A stretch of DNA of 64,000 nt from Calvatia gigantea (GCA_025093985.1 JACAAK010000012.1:186001-250000); one strand, 5' to 3'; counted from the stretch's first letter, positions 12,489 to 25,526 are shown. Translations and numbers: made by a program. Notes: generated from the sequence alone by a model not told the origin.

Positions 12489-14156
12489 TCATACGACATC
12501 GAGGTTGAGTTCAGACCTCCGGCCCCCCTCCTTCCTCAATTCCGACAAGATGTTCTGGAAATGTGCTTCTTTAGCTTCACTGAAAAAACCATATGGATAT
12601 TCACATGATAATTCTAGCTTCTCCAAGCCAGGAAACAAGAGGCACAGATATTCCACGACCGCACGTTCCATCGCTGTTGTAACGTTTTGCCTTGGACGGT
12701 AGCTGCAGTCAAAGAACAGGCTGTGCAGACGGGACCTACTCCCTCGAGTGGTGAGGTGTGCTCCCTCCAGATCCTGTATCTTGGGGGTGTCTTCAACAAG
12801 GCGACAAAGTGGTAATCTCACATCGAGTTTTTCCAAGTGCATGTGGCTCGAGAAGGCAGCGAGGGTCGGTAAGGGATCAAAATCAGTGTTTGATGACGAT
12901 ATCTTGAAGGAACGTAGATTTGGCCAGTATTGCGCGAAGGTGTGGAGGTGAGAGGGGGTGAGGTTGTGTTTACCAACCGTCAGCCGAAACACCTCAATGG
13001 GGAGAGATAACAGAGACACAATGTGCTTGAACTCCAAGGAGCACTCACTCCCCTCATCCGCCGGTTGATGGACCCGTAAATCGAGTTTACACGTGTGGGG
13101 GCAACTCAATTCGAGACCCTCGAAGCTCAGGACTTGGCCTTCCCCCCAGATCTCCACCTCAGTGACAGAGGGGAACATGCATTGATCAAACAGTTCACGG
13201 AGTGCTCCTTGTGCAGATCTAATCACAATCTTCTGAAGACCAGTGTGGTAGAACCGGGTTTCATCGGTAGAGCGCAGGAACGTGGCAAGGTGGCAGGTGA
13301 GCGAGCGCAGAGAAGGGAGTGAGGTGAGGAATCTGGCAAGAGTGAGATGTGGTCGCTGCAGGGGAGTGTCGTCAAGGGGAAAAACAACATTTTGCATGTT
13401 TTTAAAGTGTGTGCCGATCACTTTAGGAAGGTGCTCGATGGGATGTCCACCATATGATAAACCTTCAAGGTCACAGCCACTAGCCCTGGCGAGATTGAGG
13501 AAGGTGAGTATAGCCTTGGGTTTTGACGGACCGTGTTCACTGTCGAGTTTGAGGATTTTTAGAGATGGGGATAAGAGGGGTATCAGGTATTCATTGCAAT
13601 CGTAGGCAACGAAGTAAATTTCCAGACGTCGGAGGTTGGGCAAGAGCGGCCCACAGGGACTAAGACTAGCAGAGAGGATGGGCCATATTGGCTCCTCTGT
13701 GTGCGGAGGCCCGTCCTGCCACACCACGACCTCTCTGATCCGCGCCAGGTATTCAAGTGCACGGGTACGTGCAATGTGGGATAACGGTTCATTCAACACC
13801 TGGTTGATACCCTGCTTCAGTCTTCCAATAATAAGAGAATGTTGAGAGAAACTCACCCAAATACCCGCCCCTCCGCCTTCACTGCTGGGTGAAGTGGACG
13901 AGTCTTCATCACCACCGTTTCCTGAGTTGTTTTCGGATTCGCGTATGTACTCCAAGAACGGTTCGTTTGGCGAGGGGGCAAACGAATTGATTACGGAAGC
14001 AATTTTCGAACCACTTGCACCGTTCCGCCAAATGGCGTTTAAGGCCAGATTAGAGAGGCAGCGTGATGCGAGGGCAAGGGACCGTAGAGTCTTTGTATCC
14101 CGTGGGTATCTGAAGCGAGCGATGATTTCGAGCCAGATATCGAGATTCAAGGGCAT
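12489..14156 (-). CDS. F-box/LRR-like protein, copy 4 (intact)
   Basis: The only fully open member of the array. Exon 1 is 14156-13857 (100 codons); the intron is 13856-13800 (57 bases, GTGAGT to CAG); exon 2 is 13799-12489 (436 codons plus stop), giving 536 aa. An N-terminal F-box-like stretch (residues 1-45: NLDIWLEIIARFRYPRDTK, then SLALASRCLSNLAL and IWRN) is followed by a Ser/Gly/Glu linker and irregular leucine-rich segments (LPNLRRLEI, LPSLRSLTC, WPNLRSFKI, FPGLEKLEL). F-box proteins bind Skp1 and bring substrates to an SCF ubiquitin ligase; the substrate cannot be inferred. The ATG at 14156 is chosen over one 57 bases upstream because it matches the start in every other copy. The intron is a multiple of three with no stop, so an unspliced message would also code through it (19 extra residues). 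Confidence 0.8.
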   Translation of the reverse strand: MPLNLDIWLEIIARFRYPRDTKTLRSLALASRCLSNLALNAIWRNGASGSKIASVINSFAPSPNEPFLEYIRESENNSGNGGDEDSSTSPSSEGGGAGIWVSFSQHSLIIGRLKQGINQVLNEPLSHIARTRALEYLARIREVVVWQDGPPHTEEPIWPILSASLSPCGPLLPNLRRLEIYFVAYDCNEYLIPLLSPSLKILKLDSEHGPSKPKAILTFLNLARASGCDLEGLSYGGHPIEHLPKVIGTHFKNMQNVVFPLDDTPLQRPHLTLARFLTSLPSLRSLTCHLATFLRSTDETRFYHTGLQKIVIRSAQGALRELFDQCMFPSVTEVEIWGEGQVLSFEGLELSCPHTCKLDLRVHQPADEGSECSLEFKHIVSLLSLPIEVFRLTVGKHNLTPSHLHTFAQYWPNLRSFKISSSNTDFDPLPTLAAFSSHMHLEKLDVRLPLCRLVEDTPKIQDLEGAHLTTRGSRSRLHSLFFDCSYRPRQNVTTAMERAVVEYLCLLFPGLEKLELSCEYPYGFFSEAKEAHFQNILSELRKEGGRRSELNLDVV

Positions 14157-15974
14157 AGGTGCGTCAGAGTACAGAAAACGGGGATGGGGACGGAGAGTGA
14201 GTTTTTCGGACAAGAAACTCCTCAGGCTGCCGCAGTGACTCGGCCCTGTTCATTCGGGGCCCGTTCCGTGGTCCCTGGTTACAATTACGTCACCTTCAAA
14301 GTCCTTAGCCATGGCTGTTGTTCAAAAGTTCAACGTTCAACGTTGAAGCTTTGAAGAGAGAGTGTGATGTGGCGGCAAGAGTGCGTAGTGCGTTTTAATC
14401 CCAAGTAGCATCAATACAAACCCCAGGAGTCATTCACTGTCGTTTACCAAGACCTCTACCACCACAAACAAATCCTACTTACCACCAAACAAATGAAGAA
14501 CCTATTAGTATAATAGGCAAGATTCCAACTCTACGGGCAGTTCTCACACCGGCCAGTCGCTGCTCTTATCGCCAACGGTCAGCGGCCCAACTTGTGTCGA
14601 GGATGGCGCTGACTCGGGGACGCTAGACTAGTCTGCCGTGAGTCGCCTCAGAGGAACTCGAGGTGAGGCTCATGTGAGGATTGCTCTTATTACATTTGTC
14701 CCTCACCCTATAACATTTCCCCATCCCACCCCCAGATGACAGGTTGTTCTCTTTCTCTGCTGTGGCTGTTCTGCCATACGCTCATTCTACGGCTGCAATT
14801 ATTACACGTGCCCTCTTCCTTCTACCAAGCATAACACCATCTGGCCCTTCTCACATATCCCCATCCGCAATACACATGTTAGACCTTAACTTGTTGGCCC
14901 TCTACTGCCGAATAATATCGCCTGATGACCACCAGTATCGAAACGGACATCCACGACAGCCCGGACTGGCAAATGCATGTCTATGGATATCGTTGTACCC
15001 GTACCTCTTACTACCTTAGCCCTGATCTCGATGCCTACAACCGTACTCGCTGCCGCTTCTTCCACGACCGGGACAAGTGTAAATGAGCCAAAGGTCTTCC
15101 ATGCCCCACTTTGACAACCAAAATCCCACTCCAGCCGCTGGAGCGACTATGAAGTATGTTTACGTTGTGTCGATCTCCTATTACCGCTGAGAGTATCTGA
15201 GGACAAAAGTTGATCAAGGTGTAGCGGATGATTTGCTCGGGGCGAACAGCGCACCTTAACACATAGATAGCGTCGGCTGATCACCCGCTCCATCTCTGGG
15301 TACATTGACCCATTCGGTCTCGTCAGTGACACCTACAATGGCCATTCCCCAGGACGAAGGTGAGGTATTAACTTCCGCTGATCCCCATTTACCCTCGATT
15401 TACGCCCAATATTTCCTTCCAACCCTCCACAGCCATGCATTCTAATTCCTCGAGTATCGGCTAATTTTAAAATGACAGAAGCCAAGTCCCCTCGTATTCC
15501 TAAGTGCCAGGAGCCATTTACCATTGCATAATTAGCATTTTACCGCCACAAAAAACCCTTCTTCTGTTAAAATCAATGAAGAACCTGCTAGCATGAGTGA
15601 CACCAGCCAGCCGCTGCTCTTATCGCCAGCGGTCAGCGGTCCAACTTGTGTTGAGTCCAGCACTGGCTTGGGGACACTGAACTAGTTCGCTGCAAGTCGT
15701 CTGAGAAAAACCCAACGTGGAGCCTATGCGAGGACTACTTTCATTACTTTCATCCCCTCACCTAACATGGTAGCCACAGATCGACGACCCTATTTTCAAT
15801 CGTTCGGCCATAACCTCGGGGGTGACACGACCGTAATTGCTGCCACCTCCCTACCTTGGCAGGACAGAGTTCCGCGACCAGGACAAGCACAAATGAACCA
15901 ACGGTCTTCCACGCCTCCGCACTGTCGACCGAAATCCCACTCCGGCTGCCTGATTGAGTGAATACGAAGTACGG
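14157..15974. repeat. Spacer with degenerate plus-strand module copies
   Basis: 5' flank of copy 4, then another copy of the multi-copy module (core near 14740, reading SAVAVLPYAHSTAAIITR) with interruptions. From about 15500 there is a second partial copy with the order seen at 4440-4560 and 20200-20310. Stops in all frames. It ends at the solo LTR. Confidence 0.5.
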
Positions 15975-16680
15975 TGTGGAGACTGCACGTCAGCTGCCTT
16001 CGGAACGGCACCCAACGAGCGTCTCACACTAATTAGTCCGCCCTCTGAAGATTTCGTCACCCCGACCATTCAACGATCCGTCGCCGATCCGCTCGTTCCT
16101 TGCCCATTCTATAAACCATCCGTTTCACCTGCCATACGTTGTGTTTCAGACCAATGCCCATTTTATTAAAATTTCACCATATACCTCTCTCGTTACTAAC
16201 ATTTCTTTTAATTCAATTTCTTTGCCTCCGTCGTTGTGCATTCATTCACTGTGTTTCAGAAATTATTCCAATATCTTACCACAAGCTAGTCTAGCCTCCA
16301 TTTTCCGACTTAGTACCCTTGCCATACAGATTCAGCATTTGTAGATAACCGTAGAAATTGAACACCGGACAAGTTGTCTACAGTATAAATACAGTCGAGC
16401 CAGTAGAGGCTCGACACCTAGTAATTGGATACCCACTCTCCCTCTCTCTCGAAGTTTCTGAAATTGAGTGTCTCGCCCCTCGTTCTCGCGTCGTCTCGCA
16501 GTCTCTCGTCTCTCCTTTCTGGACTCTTTCTCAACGACGTACTCGACGTCGTCACCCTCGGCCCTCGTTCTCTTGTGTTCTCGGCCTCTGTCTCTCCTTT
16601 CCTGGACCCAGTTTCGAAGCCTCGTGGCTGACGGACGCAGTCACATCTAATTTTCGTTGAACCGCCGCCTTATCTCATCA
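15975..16680 (+). mobile_element. Solo LTR 1 (706 bp) with 4-bp target duplication
   Basis: The element starts TGTGGAGACTGC and ends ATCTCATCA (TG...CA), flanked by ACGG on both sides (15971-15974, 16681-16684). Paralogous spacers lack it: at about 4550-4590, 20310-20350 and 23250-23280 the sequence runs straight from 'aaagta' to 'tccatctc'. It has a TATA box (TATAAATA, 16384-16391) followed by a long CT-rich stretch, as in the R/U5 part of retrotransposon LTRs. No internal region or second LTR is adjacent. It shares the terminus TGTGGAGA with the element at 25857-26658. Confidence 0.8.
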
Positions 16681-17561
16681 ACGGTTTCATCGCACTGTCT
16701 CCATCTCCTATCATCACCCTCACTGAAACACATTGTAGGTATATCATGTCCGAGGACAAACAATGGTCAAATTGCAGGATATGGCTTGATAATAGCGAAC
16801 AGTAGCACACTCCAAGGCGTATACGGTGCTATAGGCATTGCCACCTCCCCAACCTCGTCAAGCCCACAAGTCTCACTGTTCCCATAATCACAACTGACAC
16901 TTGCGTCTTCTCCTTCACCTCTCTCTCCGCCGCTTCCGCTCCGTCAGTGGTACCTGGTACCCGCAGCGGTTCAAATTCTAAGCAATGACCACCCTCACCT
17001 TACGCTCAAACTTCCCCCAACGTCGTACCCATGTGTTTCGTCAGGATCATCCGAAATATACCAAAGCTAGGAGCTTCCCTACTCGCGATTCTGGCCTAGG
17101 GGATACCGCTAGTGTGGGCACACCCTTGACTCCGTGTGGAGGGTCAAGTTCATATGTGGCGCAATCTCCATCCTTACCACCAACGGTTGCAGGTTGGGTA
17201 GCCGTTGAGGCAGAGGCTGGCTCGAGTGCACCACCTGTACGAGTCTCAGCTCTGGGGAGTGCGACGTAGATAAGGTACAATAAGCGTTCCCCTTAGTAAA
17301 ATTAACGACAAGAATCATCGGGAGAGGTCAATGGATTTAGGTGTACAACTGTATTTAGTCCAACGAAAACTTTTCTTGGTTAGGGCGTTCACACCGATTT
17401 TTATGCCCACATTGAATTTACAAAAAACGGACAAGAGTAAAGGACAAGACGGCCGAGATATGTGATTCATGCACACGGTTGACAACGTCAGACGGAATCC
17501 ACAAGAGGTCGAAAATCCCATTGAAATTAACCTTTCAAGAAAGCCTACAAATTGTACTACA
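16681..17561. repeat. Spacer: module remainder and 3' flank of F-box copy 5
   Basis: Continuation of the interrupted module, including the stretch with GWVAVEAEAGSSAPPV near 17195 (compare 6110 and 27630). The shared 3' flank of the F-box copies runs from about 17270 to 17561. No gene. Confidence 0.5.
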
Positions 17562-19227
17562 TCAAGTCGAGTCTGCAGGTTCCAACCTCTCCTTCCTCAA
17601 TTCCAACAAAATCTCCCGGAACTCTACTACTTCGGCTTCGTGAAAAGATCTGGATGAGCATCTGGATAATTCCAGCTTCTCCAAGCAGGGGAAAAGCAGG
17701 TACAGATGTTCCACAAGCCTCCGTTTCTCCGCTGTCGTCACGACCCTGGGAGTTTGGGCCCTCTCACCACCATTATAGTCAAGGAACAAACTGCGCAGAC
17801 GGGGCCGACTACGTCTTTTAGTGACGTGTGTCCTGACCAAATCCTGCAGGCCAGTAATATCATCAAGTAGAGGATAAAGCTGTAGTTTCACGCCGAGGTC
17901 CTCTAAGCACGGGTGGTTTGAGAATGCGGCGAGGATCGGTAAGGGATCAAACTCGGGAGCCGCGAACATTAGAAATTGACGGAGGTTTGGCCAGGATTTC
18001 GCAAGAATGTGGAGGTGGGATGGAGTCAGATTGTGTTCCTCAGCTATCAGGTGAAACAGCTGGATGGGGAGAGACGATGGTAACGGAAGGTGTTTGAACT
18101 CCACAAGTCGATCAGCAACAGCCTCGGTGGAGGAATAGAACCATAAATAAAGTTCACGTATATTGGGGCAACTTGATTCAAGGCCTTTCAAGCTTCGGAA
18201 GTTTGGCCATCCTTCGTGATCGCCACAACGGTGACAGAGGGAAATTTACATCTACGGAATAGTTCATGGAGTGCTATAGGGTCGGATTGGATGTCAATGC
18301 TCTGAAGTCTGGTGTGGCAGAGTTGATCTGAGTCATTCGTAGAGTGTGGGAAGGTAACGAGGTTGGCAGAGAATGAGCGCAAAGAAGGGAGTGAGGCGAG
18401 GAATTGAACAATAGTGATGGATGACTTCAGCTTGGGGGCATATTCATGAGGAAAGCTCACGCGTTGCAAATTTTTGAATACTGTGATTGCCTCAGGGATA
18501 TGGTGGATAAGGCGTCCGGAATATATGAATTCTTCCAAGTCGCAACCACGGACCTTGGCGAGATTGAGGGCCGTTAATATAGCACTGAGTTTGGGTCGAC
18601 GTTCACTTTCGATCACCAGGGTTTTTATAGACGGGGATAGAAGAGGTGTCAAATAATCATTGTGATCGTAGATGACGAAGTCAATATACAGACGTTGGAG
18701 GTTGGGCATGAGTGGCCCGTGAGGATTGAGACTGGCGGAGAGGACTGCGGGCCATACTGGTTTGCCTGCGGATGGATATTCTCTCTGGGCCACTGTGATG
18801 TTCCTAATCCGCGCCAGGTACTCGAGTGCACGCTCGCGGGCGGCATGGGGTATTGGTTTTTTCAACATCTAGTTCGCTCCTGGTTTAAGTTCTTGATTCA
18901 AACGACGAGTGAAAGCTGGGAGAGACTCACCCAACTACCATTTGCCCTAGTGGAGGAGACGGAGAAACGATCGCTTTCACTTTCGGTGGATTCTGAATCA
19001 CTTTTCCAGCCAGGTAGGTACACTAGAAATGGCTCTTTTGGTGAAGGGGCAAAGGAATTGATTACAGACACAATAGCCAGAAGGGTTTCACCATTCCGCC
19101 AGATAGTATCTAGAGCGAGGTCGGAGAGGTAGCGTGATGTGAGAGCAAGGGAGTGTAGAGTCTGTTTATCTTGTGGGTATTCGAGGTAGGTGATGATCTC
19201 GTGCCAGATGTCGGGGTTTAAGGGCAT
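17562..19227 (-). pseudogene. F-box/LRR-like gene, copy 5 (one frameshift)
   Basis: Exon 1 is 19227-18931 (99 codons, open), ending Gly-Ser-Trp before GTGAGT. Exon 2 starts at 18868, where the usual GTG is ATG, and is open to about 18190. There one extra base in the codons after DGQ (family IPSLKGLES) sends the frame to a stop. The C-terminal part (KGLESSCPNIRELYLWF to RKERLEPADST) continues in another frame to 17562. Very close to copy 2 throughout, including flanks. Its frameshift differs from the one near 2940 in copy 2, so each copy acquired damage after the duplication. Confidence 0.8.
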
Positions 19228-22200
19228 AGTGATGGTCGAGCAGGAGACGGGGGGAGGAAGGATATATCTGGTGGTCCGCCATATTTAGCCAGTGAACACA
19301 AAAGATCTCCTTTTCAAAGCACCCTATGTCTACGGCTCAGAAAAAATATTTGTGTTTACCACGGTGCGCAAGATAGGCAAAAAGCACCATATTCACCCAT
19401 AATCGTGGCTATGCACAAAGACAGTGCGATAACTCTCTTTCTTGGACGAAAGAATTAACCGGAAAAATCGAACAGAGCCTTCACGACCTGTAAAATTGAT
19501 CCAGTCAGTAGTTTGTTTGGTTAAGTATGTCTTGGGGACAAACAAATGCGGACCTCCACAACCGCACATTCTCGACAAGTCTCCTCGTATCCATAAACGC
19601 CAGGAACTACCACAATCAGACCTCTACTGCCACAAAAAACCTTCCTACTGTTAAAATAAATGAAGCTAGCATAGGTGACATAGACCAGCCGCTGCTCTTA
19701 TCGCCAGCGGTCAGTGGTCCAACTTGTGCCGAGGAAGGCACTGGCTCGAGGACGCTGGACTAATCTGCTAGCGAGTCGTCTGAGAACAACTCGACGTGAA
19801 GCATAGGTAAGGACTACTCTTATTACATTCCTTCCCTCACCTAATAACACTCACTCCTCTGCCCTGTTGACAGGTTGTTCTCTTCCTCTGCCATGGCTGT
19901 TCTGCCTTATGCTCATTCCACAGCTACTCGTACATCCCTTCTTCCTTCTGTCAAACACGATACGACGGATCTTATTCTATTATCACGTATCTTATTCTAT
20001 TATCACGTATCTTCATCTGAGATATATACGCCGAACCCCAACTCCCTTCACTGCCGAGCGTTACACTTCACTTTGTGACCACCATAATGCCAAGACCAAC
20101 ATCCACGACGGCCCTGGATGGATGACTCTAGATCTACTTGTTTCGTCCCTATCCCCTGTAGTTTCGACCATGACCTCAGTGATGACACAATCGTAATTGC
20201 GGCCACCTCGCTATCTTGACGGGACAAAATTCCGCGGCCAGGACAAACGTAAATGAACCAATGGTCTTGCACGCATCGCACTGCTGATCAAAATCCCACT
20301 CCGATGGCTTGATCGAGTGAACATAAAGTACTGGTCCGTCACATATCCATCTCCTATCATCATCCTCACTGAAACACATCGCAAGTATCTGAGGACAAAC
20401 AATGATCAATGCACGGTGGATGGCTTGGTAAAAGTGGACGGACGGCATACTCCAACGCGGACGCACAGTGTCAGTCAGTACAGATACCCAAGGCGGTCCT
20501 AGACCGGCGACTCCATGTCTATGCGGTTGCCTCTGGTTACATCTACATCTCCTTTAACTTTGACCTCAATTACCACAACCGTAGTTACGGCTGCTTCTAC
20601 CCTGGTAGGACAGAGTTCCGTGATTGGGGCAATCGCAAATGAGCCAATAATCTTTACTGCCCACTCTGACAAGCAAAATTCCACCGTTGCGGCTTGGGCA
20701 ACCAGTTTCGTCGCGTCGCGTCGCGTCTCCACCTCCTATCACCACCCCTGCTGGGAGCCATTACGGTATCTGGGAACGAATGATGATCGCAAGGATTATG
20801 GGGATTAGAGAAAGTGCCGGTGAGGTTTCTGAACGATGGAGTCGGCCCTGACGTTGGTGGTAAAAGGGGGTTTCGTAGACGAGGGAAAAAAGAGTGGAGA
20901 GGTGGATCGCATCACTTGTAGGAGGTTCCCGATTTCTACTTTTGTGTAGAAGTACTAAATGTGCAGTAGATGGCTTGATTGAAGTGAACGATGCGCTCCA
21001 ACACATAATGTCGGTCGGTCAATTCGACCACCAGTAAGCCCCTTCACCCCCTTGACCTCTGTTGTACCCGCAACCACAACGGTCCCCATTCCCACATCGA
21101 TTACCCGGACAAATGAAGCCCCTAACTCCCCCCATCTTCCACCCGAACCGACCCTTAAACGTCATGCCTATTCATTTCATCAGGATTATCCTCGAAATAT
21201 AGCAAAACATGGGAGCTTTGCTACCTTGGATTCCAGCGCAGGGTAGTACCATTTGCGTGGGCATGACTTCAACTCCGTGGGGGGACCGTACATGGACCAA
21301 TCGCTCCTCTTATCACCAATAGCCGGTAGTTTAAAGCGTCGTCAAGGTGGACACTGATTCAAGTGCACCCGTACTAGTCTACTGTGGGTCGTCTCCGATG
21401 ATGGTGGTGATAAAAGTGGGGTTTGCAGACGTGAAAATGAGTAGGAAGGTAGGGGAAGAAAGAGAGTGGCGGAGGGATGTAATACCGTTTGCAGTATATC
21501 CCAATTTCTGCTCGTGTGATAAGAGTAATAAATGTGCAGTAGAGAACCTGATTGAAGCAAACAATGTGTCTTGAAAGCAAACGTAGCGTCAGTCGTTCGC
21601 CCAGGCCAGCTGAAGGCACTTTCACCCTCTCAACCTCCTCAAGTCCAAAAGCCTCACTTTCCCATGGTCACAACCAACTCTTGCGCCCTCCGTCTCACCG
21701 TGTGGGACTTTTCACTGGCGCTCAGCGCTCAAGTGCTCAACATTCAACGTTATTCAACCTTCACAGGTTACATTGGAGGCTCAAGCGCTCATAAGTCATT
21801 GATTTGACGAGAGCGTGGTTCACAGATGGCAGAAGGCGAGTCCCCTTCCCCTCGGAAATGCCAAAGCCATTTAATGTTGCACAATCAGACCTCTACTGCT
21901 ACAAAAAAAATTCCTACTGCCAAAACAAAAAACCTGCTAGCATAGATGGCACGACTCCGACTCCTGGGTGGTTTGCCCACAGGCCAGTCTACTCTTATCA
22001 CAAGCAGCCAGCGATCTAATCTGTGTCGAGGTAGGCAATGGCTCAAGCACGCCAAACCAGCCTATCGCGAGTCGCCCGGGAAAAACTTGACGCGAAGCCT
22101 ACCAGCGAGGGCTACTCTTATTCGTCCTTCCTCCCACTCAAAGCGTCCACTCTTCTGCACCTGTTGGCAGGTTATTCCCTTCCTTTGCTATGGCTGTTCC

Positions 22201-23753
22201 AACTTACGCTCGTTTCACCGTTATAGTTGGTACAACCCCTCTCCCTTCTGCCAAGCGTGATACAACGTGGCTTCCTTCCCCTTATCATACATCTTCACCT
22301 GCGATATATATACCGGACCTCAACTCGTATACCCCTCCACATAGCGCTCCATCAACTTCGCCCAACTTCCTTTGGCCATTCTGAACACCCGAATACCTTT
22401 TTCAAGCGTGAATATTCCCATCAACAATGTTGTTGCAGGCGCCGACTCGTTCGACCAATACTTCTTGGCTAGACTTCCACTGACGCCGTAAAATTTCCAT
22501 GTGAATTGGAACTGTGGAGAAGGATACATATTGATCATTCGTGCGTAGCTCTTTTCTTCTAACCTCCTCACCCAGCACCAACATCAACATTTTTGTGAAT
22601 TGCCAGCTCGTCCTCAACCATCCCGGATCCCTCCTCGCAGGAAAGGGAATTATGCTAGTCGAACGCGCAGATCCAGGGGACTTTCTTCAGTCACTGATAG
22701 GGCCGCTTGTACTTTTGATCCCGCGACTCGGGCATGAGTGGGCAGGGAAAAAAAGTATTCATTCCTCGAAATACAAAACCTTTGGCCCAGCTAACGATTC
22801 TATTTTTCTTTCTAGCTCACCAAATTCCCTAATGTAGCAGCGGGAAGTGCACTGCACAGAGCTGAGCGAATAAACGGACCCGGCCCTCCTTGAAAGAGGC
22901 ATGTTCGCTATGCATGACAGCTTTGCGAAAACGGGCAGTTCTACTCTCAATAATACCATCGATGTACGCGGCGCTACGTAAGCGGAGTAACCACTTGAGT
23001 GTCAACGCATATTATCCAATCGCTGTGCCCGACCGGTGGTTCGTTGCAATGGGCAGCGAGTGTAGGACTCCACCTCCTTTTGGAATGTAAGCGGGACAGA
23101 TGTGCACTCGGAGGATAATCTAATGAACGTAGAACGGATCTGCGCTCCGGAGTGCGAGCCAGTAATCCACTGCCACCTTACGCGGCCAATCACAAGACTG
23201 CTGAACGACAACATTAATGACCTTCAAGTGCTCGGACTTTCCAATTGAGGGAACATAAAGTATGGTTTCATCGAGTTTCCATCTCATTCTCGCTGAAATT
23301 CCGTCATTGCGGGTATCCGGAGGCAGGTAATGATCGACATGCAGTCAGCGGCTTGACTGAAGTGAACAACACGATCCCAATGCATATACGTACTTAGCAC
23401 CAAAGCCTGTCATCAGTGACACCCGCAACCGAGGCTAAAGTTGTTTGTTGTTGAGGTTGGTACTGGCTCAAATGTGCTCATATTCTTAGTCTGCGCTCCC
23501 AGGAATATTGTGTGGGTAATGACCCAACGAATCCGTTTCTTCGAGTAAAGTGAATGGTGGCGGCATCATCAAGAAGGTAAATGGATTTGGGTGTGCGTAA
23601 CTGTATGTAATTTGATGAACAACTTTTTTAGTTGTGTTCAGTGAGAGCGTGAGATGAAAGAGAAATCCACAAGTCATATTGTATTTGAAGTCAGACATCG
23701 ACAGAGAGTTGATATCAACGGAATTAAACTCAACACGAAAACGTTGCACTACA
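19228..23753. repeat. Long spacer: module copies and an unidentified two-copy block
   Basis: Bases 19260-21560 duplicate 3540-5700. A further module copy begins near 22169. Bases about 22320-23230 form a block seen only once more, at about 30410-31330. It contains coding-like phrases such as NCQLVLNHPGSLLAGKG and AYYPIAVPDRWFVAMGSE but has stops in every frame. The 3' flank of copy 6 starts near 23520. No gene can be called; the two-copy block probably descends from an unidentified gene. Confidence 0.5.
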
Positions 23754-25526
23754 TCAATCCAAGTGCCCGGATCCCTCCCTCTCCTTCCTTAACTCCAACA
23801 AGATTTCCCCGATACTTGCTACTTCAATAGGGTGGGGACGACTTGTACCTATGAATTCCAGTTCCTCCAAGCTGGGGAACAGCAGGTACAGATATTCCGC
23901 CAGCTCACGTCTCTCTGCTGTAGTCACCCTGGGGAGTTGGAGTCCCCCCCGGTGTCTGCAATTGCAGCCAAAGTAGAGTTTGCGCAGATGGGAGGACCTG
24001 CACCCTTGGGTAGTGATACGTGTCTCTATCAAATCCGGGATCTTGAGGATATCATAAAGAAGGCCACAAAGGTGCAGTTTCAAATAAAGAACTTCCAAAT
24101 ATGGACAGTGGGCGGAGAAGGTTGCGAGGAGTGGTAAGGGGTTAGACACGGTGAAGAAGTACATATTAAAGGTATGGAGGTTTGGCCAGGATCGAGCGAA
24201 AGTGTCGAGTTGGGACGAGTAAAGATCATAGGCGGGGGCCTCCACATGGAGCGTCTTGATGGGGAGATATGACAGCGACGCAATGTGTTTGAACCCCAAG
24301 ATGTTTCCGCGAATCCTGCGGGAAGAGGAATGAAAATTTAAGCGAAGTTTACGTAGGTTGGGGCAACTCGTTTCAAGTCCTTCAAGGCTCGGAATTCGGC
24401 GATCCCTTAGAAGATGCACCTTAGTGACAGAGGGGAATACACATCGTTGAAGCAGTTTACGGAGTGAGCCTGGTGTGACCATGATTTCAATCTTTTGCAG
24501 ACAAGTGTGGTAGAGCCGATTTTTGTCTTCAGCCCACAGGAACATGTCAAGGTGGCAGATGAGCGAGCGCAGAGAAGAGAGCGAGGTGAAGAATTCAACA
24601 ATGGTAATAGATGGCACCCGCAGAGCAATGCGTTTGAGGGGAAAAGTCACACTTTGAAGAGCTTGAAAAGGTGTGATTGCTTCAGGAAGGTCCCGGATGC
24701 AGCGTCCATCATACACGAATTCTTGCAGGTCACAGCCACTGGTCTTGGCAAGGTTGAGGATGGTTGGTATCGCCCTGGCTTTTGGACGTCTTTCACAGTT
24801 GATCATGAGGACTTTTAAAGATGGGGATAGGAGGGGTATCAGATATTCGTTGCGATTGTAGATGTAGTATTCGATTTTTAAACGTCGGAGGTTAGGTAGA
24901 AGTGGTTGGTGAGGACGGAGGCTGGCGGAGAGGATGGGCCATATTGGCTCCTCCGTGTACGGAGGCCCATCCTGGCACACCGCGAGCTCTCTAATCCATG
25001 ACAAGTATTCGAGTGTACGCGTGCGGGCAGCGCATGGTAGTGGTTTGTTCAACACCTAGTTTGCATTCATTTTGATTTTCGGGTAAGGAGCGAAAACTGA
25101 GAGAAACTCACCCAGCTAGATGTACCTTCATCATCTTCCTCTTCCTCTTCCTCCTCCTCCTCATCATCATTATCTTCCTCCTTCTTCCTCATCCTCATCC
25201 TCATCCTCATCCTCTTCATCATCATCATCTTCATCGTCATCACCATCATCATCGTTATCGTCATTGCCATCATCATTGTCATTTTCTCCTGAGTTTCCGC
25301 GCTCACGTATGTACTCCAAAAACAGTTCGTCTAGTGAGGGTGTAAACGAATTGATCACGGCGACAATTTCCAACATGGTCCCCTCGTCGCGGTTGCGCCA
25401 GAGAGCGGCTAAGGCCAGGTCAGAGAGGCTGCGAGATGTCAGTGCAAGTGAGCGCAGGGTGTCTTTATCCTCGGGACATTCGAAGAAGTCTATAACGTCG
25501 CTCCAGACGTCAAGATTCAAAAGCAT
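23754..25526 (-). pseudogene. F-box/LRR-like gene, copy 6 (frameshift in acidic repeat)
   Basis: Exon 1 is 25526-25112 (415 bases, one more than a multiple of three). It opens with F-box stretch NLDVWSDVIDFFECPEDK and runs into a long Asp/Glu repeat (about 25130-25280), where the frame is lost; a second frame carries the acidic run on to Thr-Ser-Ser-Trp and the GTGAGT donor. The intron is 25111-25056. Exon 2 (25055-23754, GTG start, 433 codons) is fully open, with LRR-like phrases LPNLRRLKI, LSSLRSLIC, WPNLHTFNM and FPSLEELEF. A one-base length change in a simple repeat is a plausible sequencing or strand-slippage effect, so this copy may be functional in some individuals. Confidence 0.75.
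25130..25280. repeat. Asp/Glu-coding simple repeat in F-box copy 6
   Basis: Imperfect tri- and hexanucleotide repeat (TCC/TCT, CATCCT, CATCAT on the plus strand) coding a run of acidic residues on the minus strand. It is the site of the only frameshift seen in copy 6. Confidence 0.85.

Noticed and set aside
25130..25280. Repeat array considered as CRISPR
   Set aside because: Simple tri/hexanucleotide repeats without spacers, in a eukaryotic coding exon.
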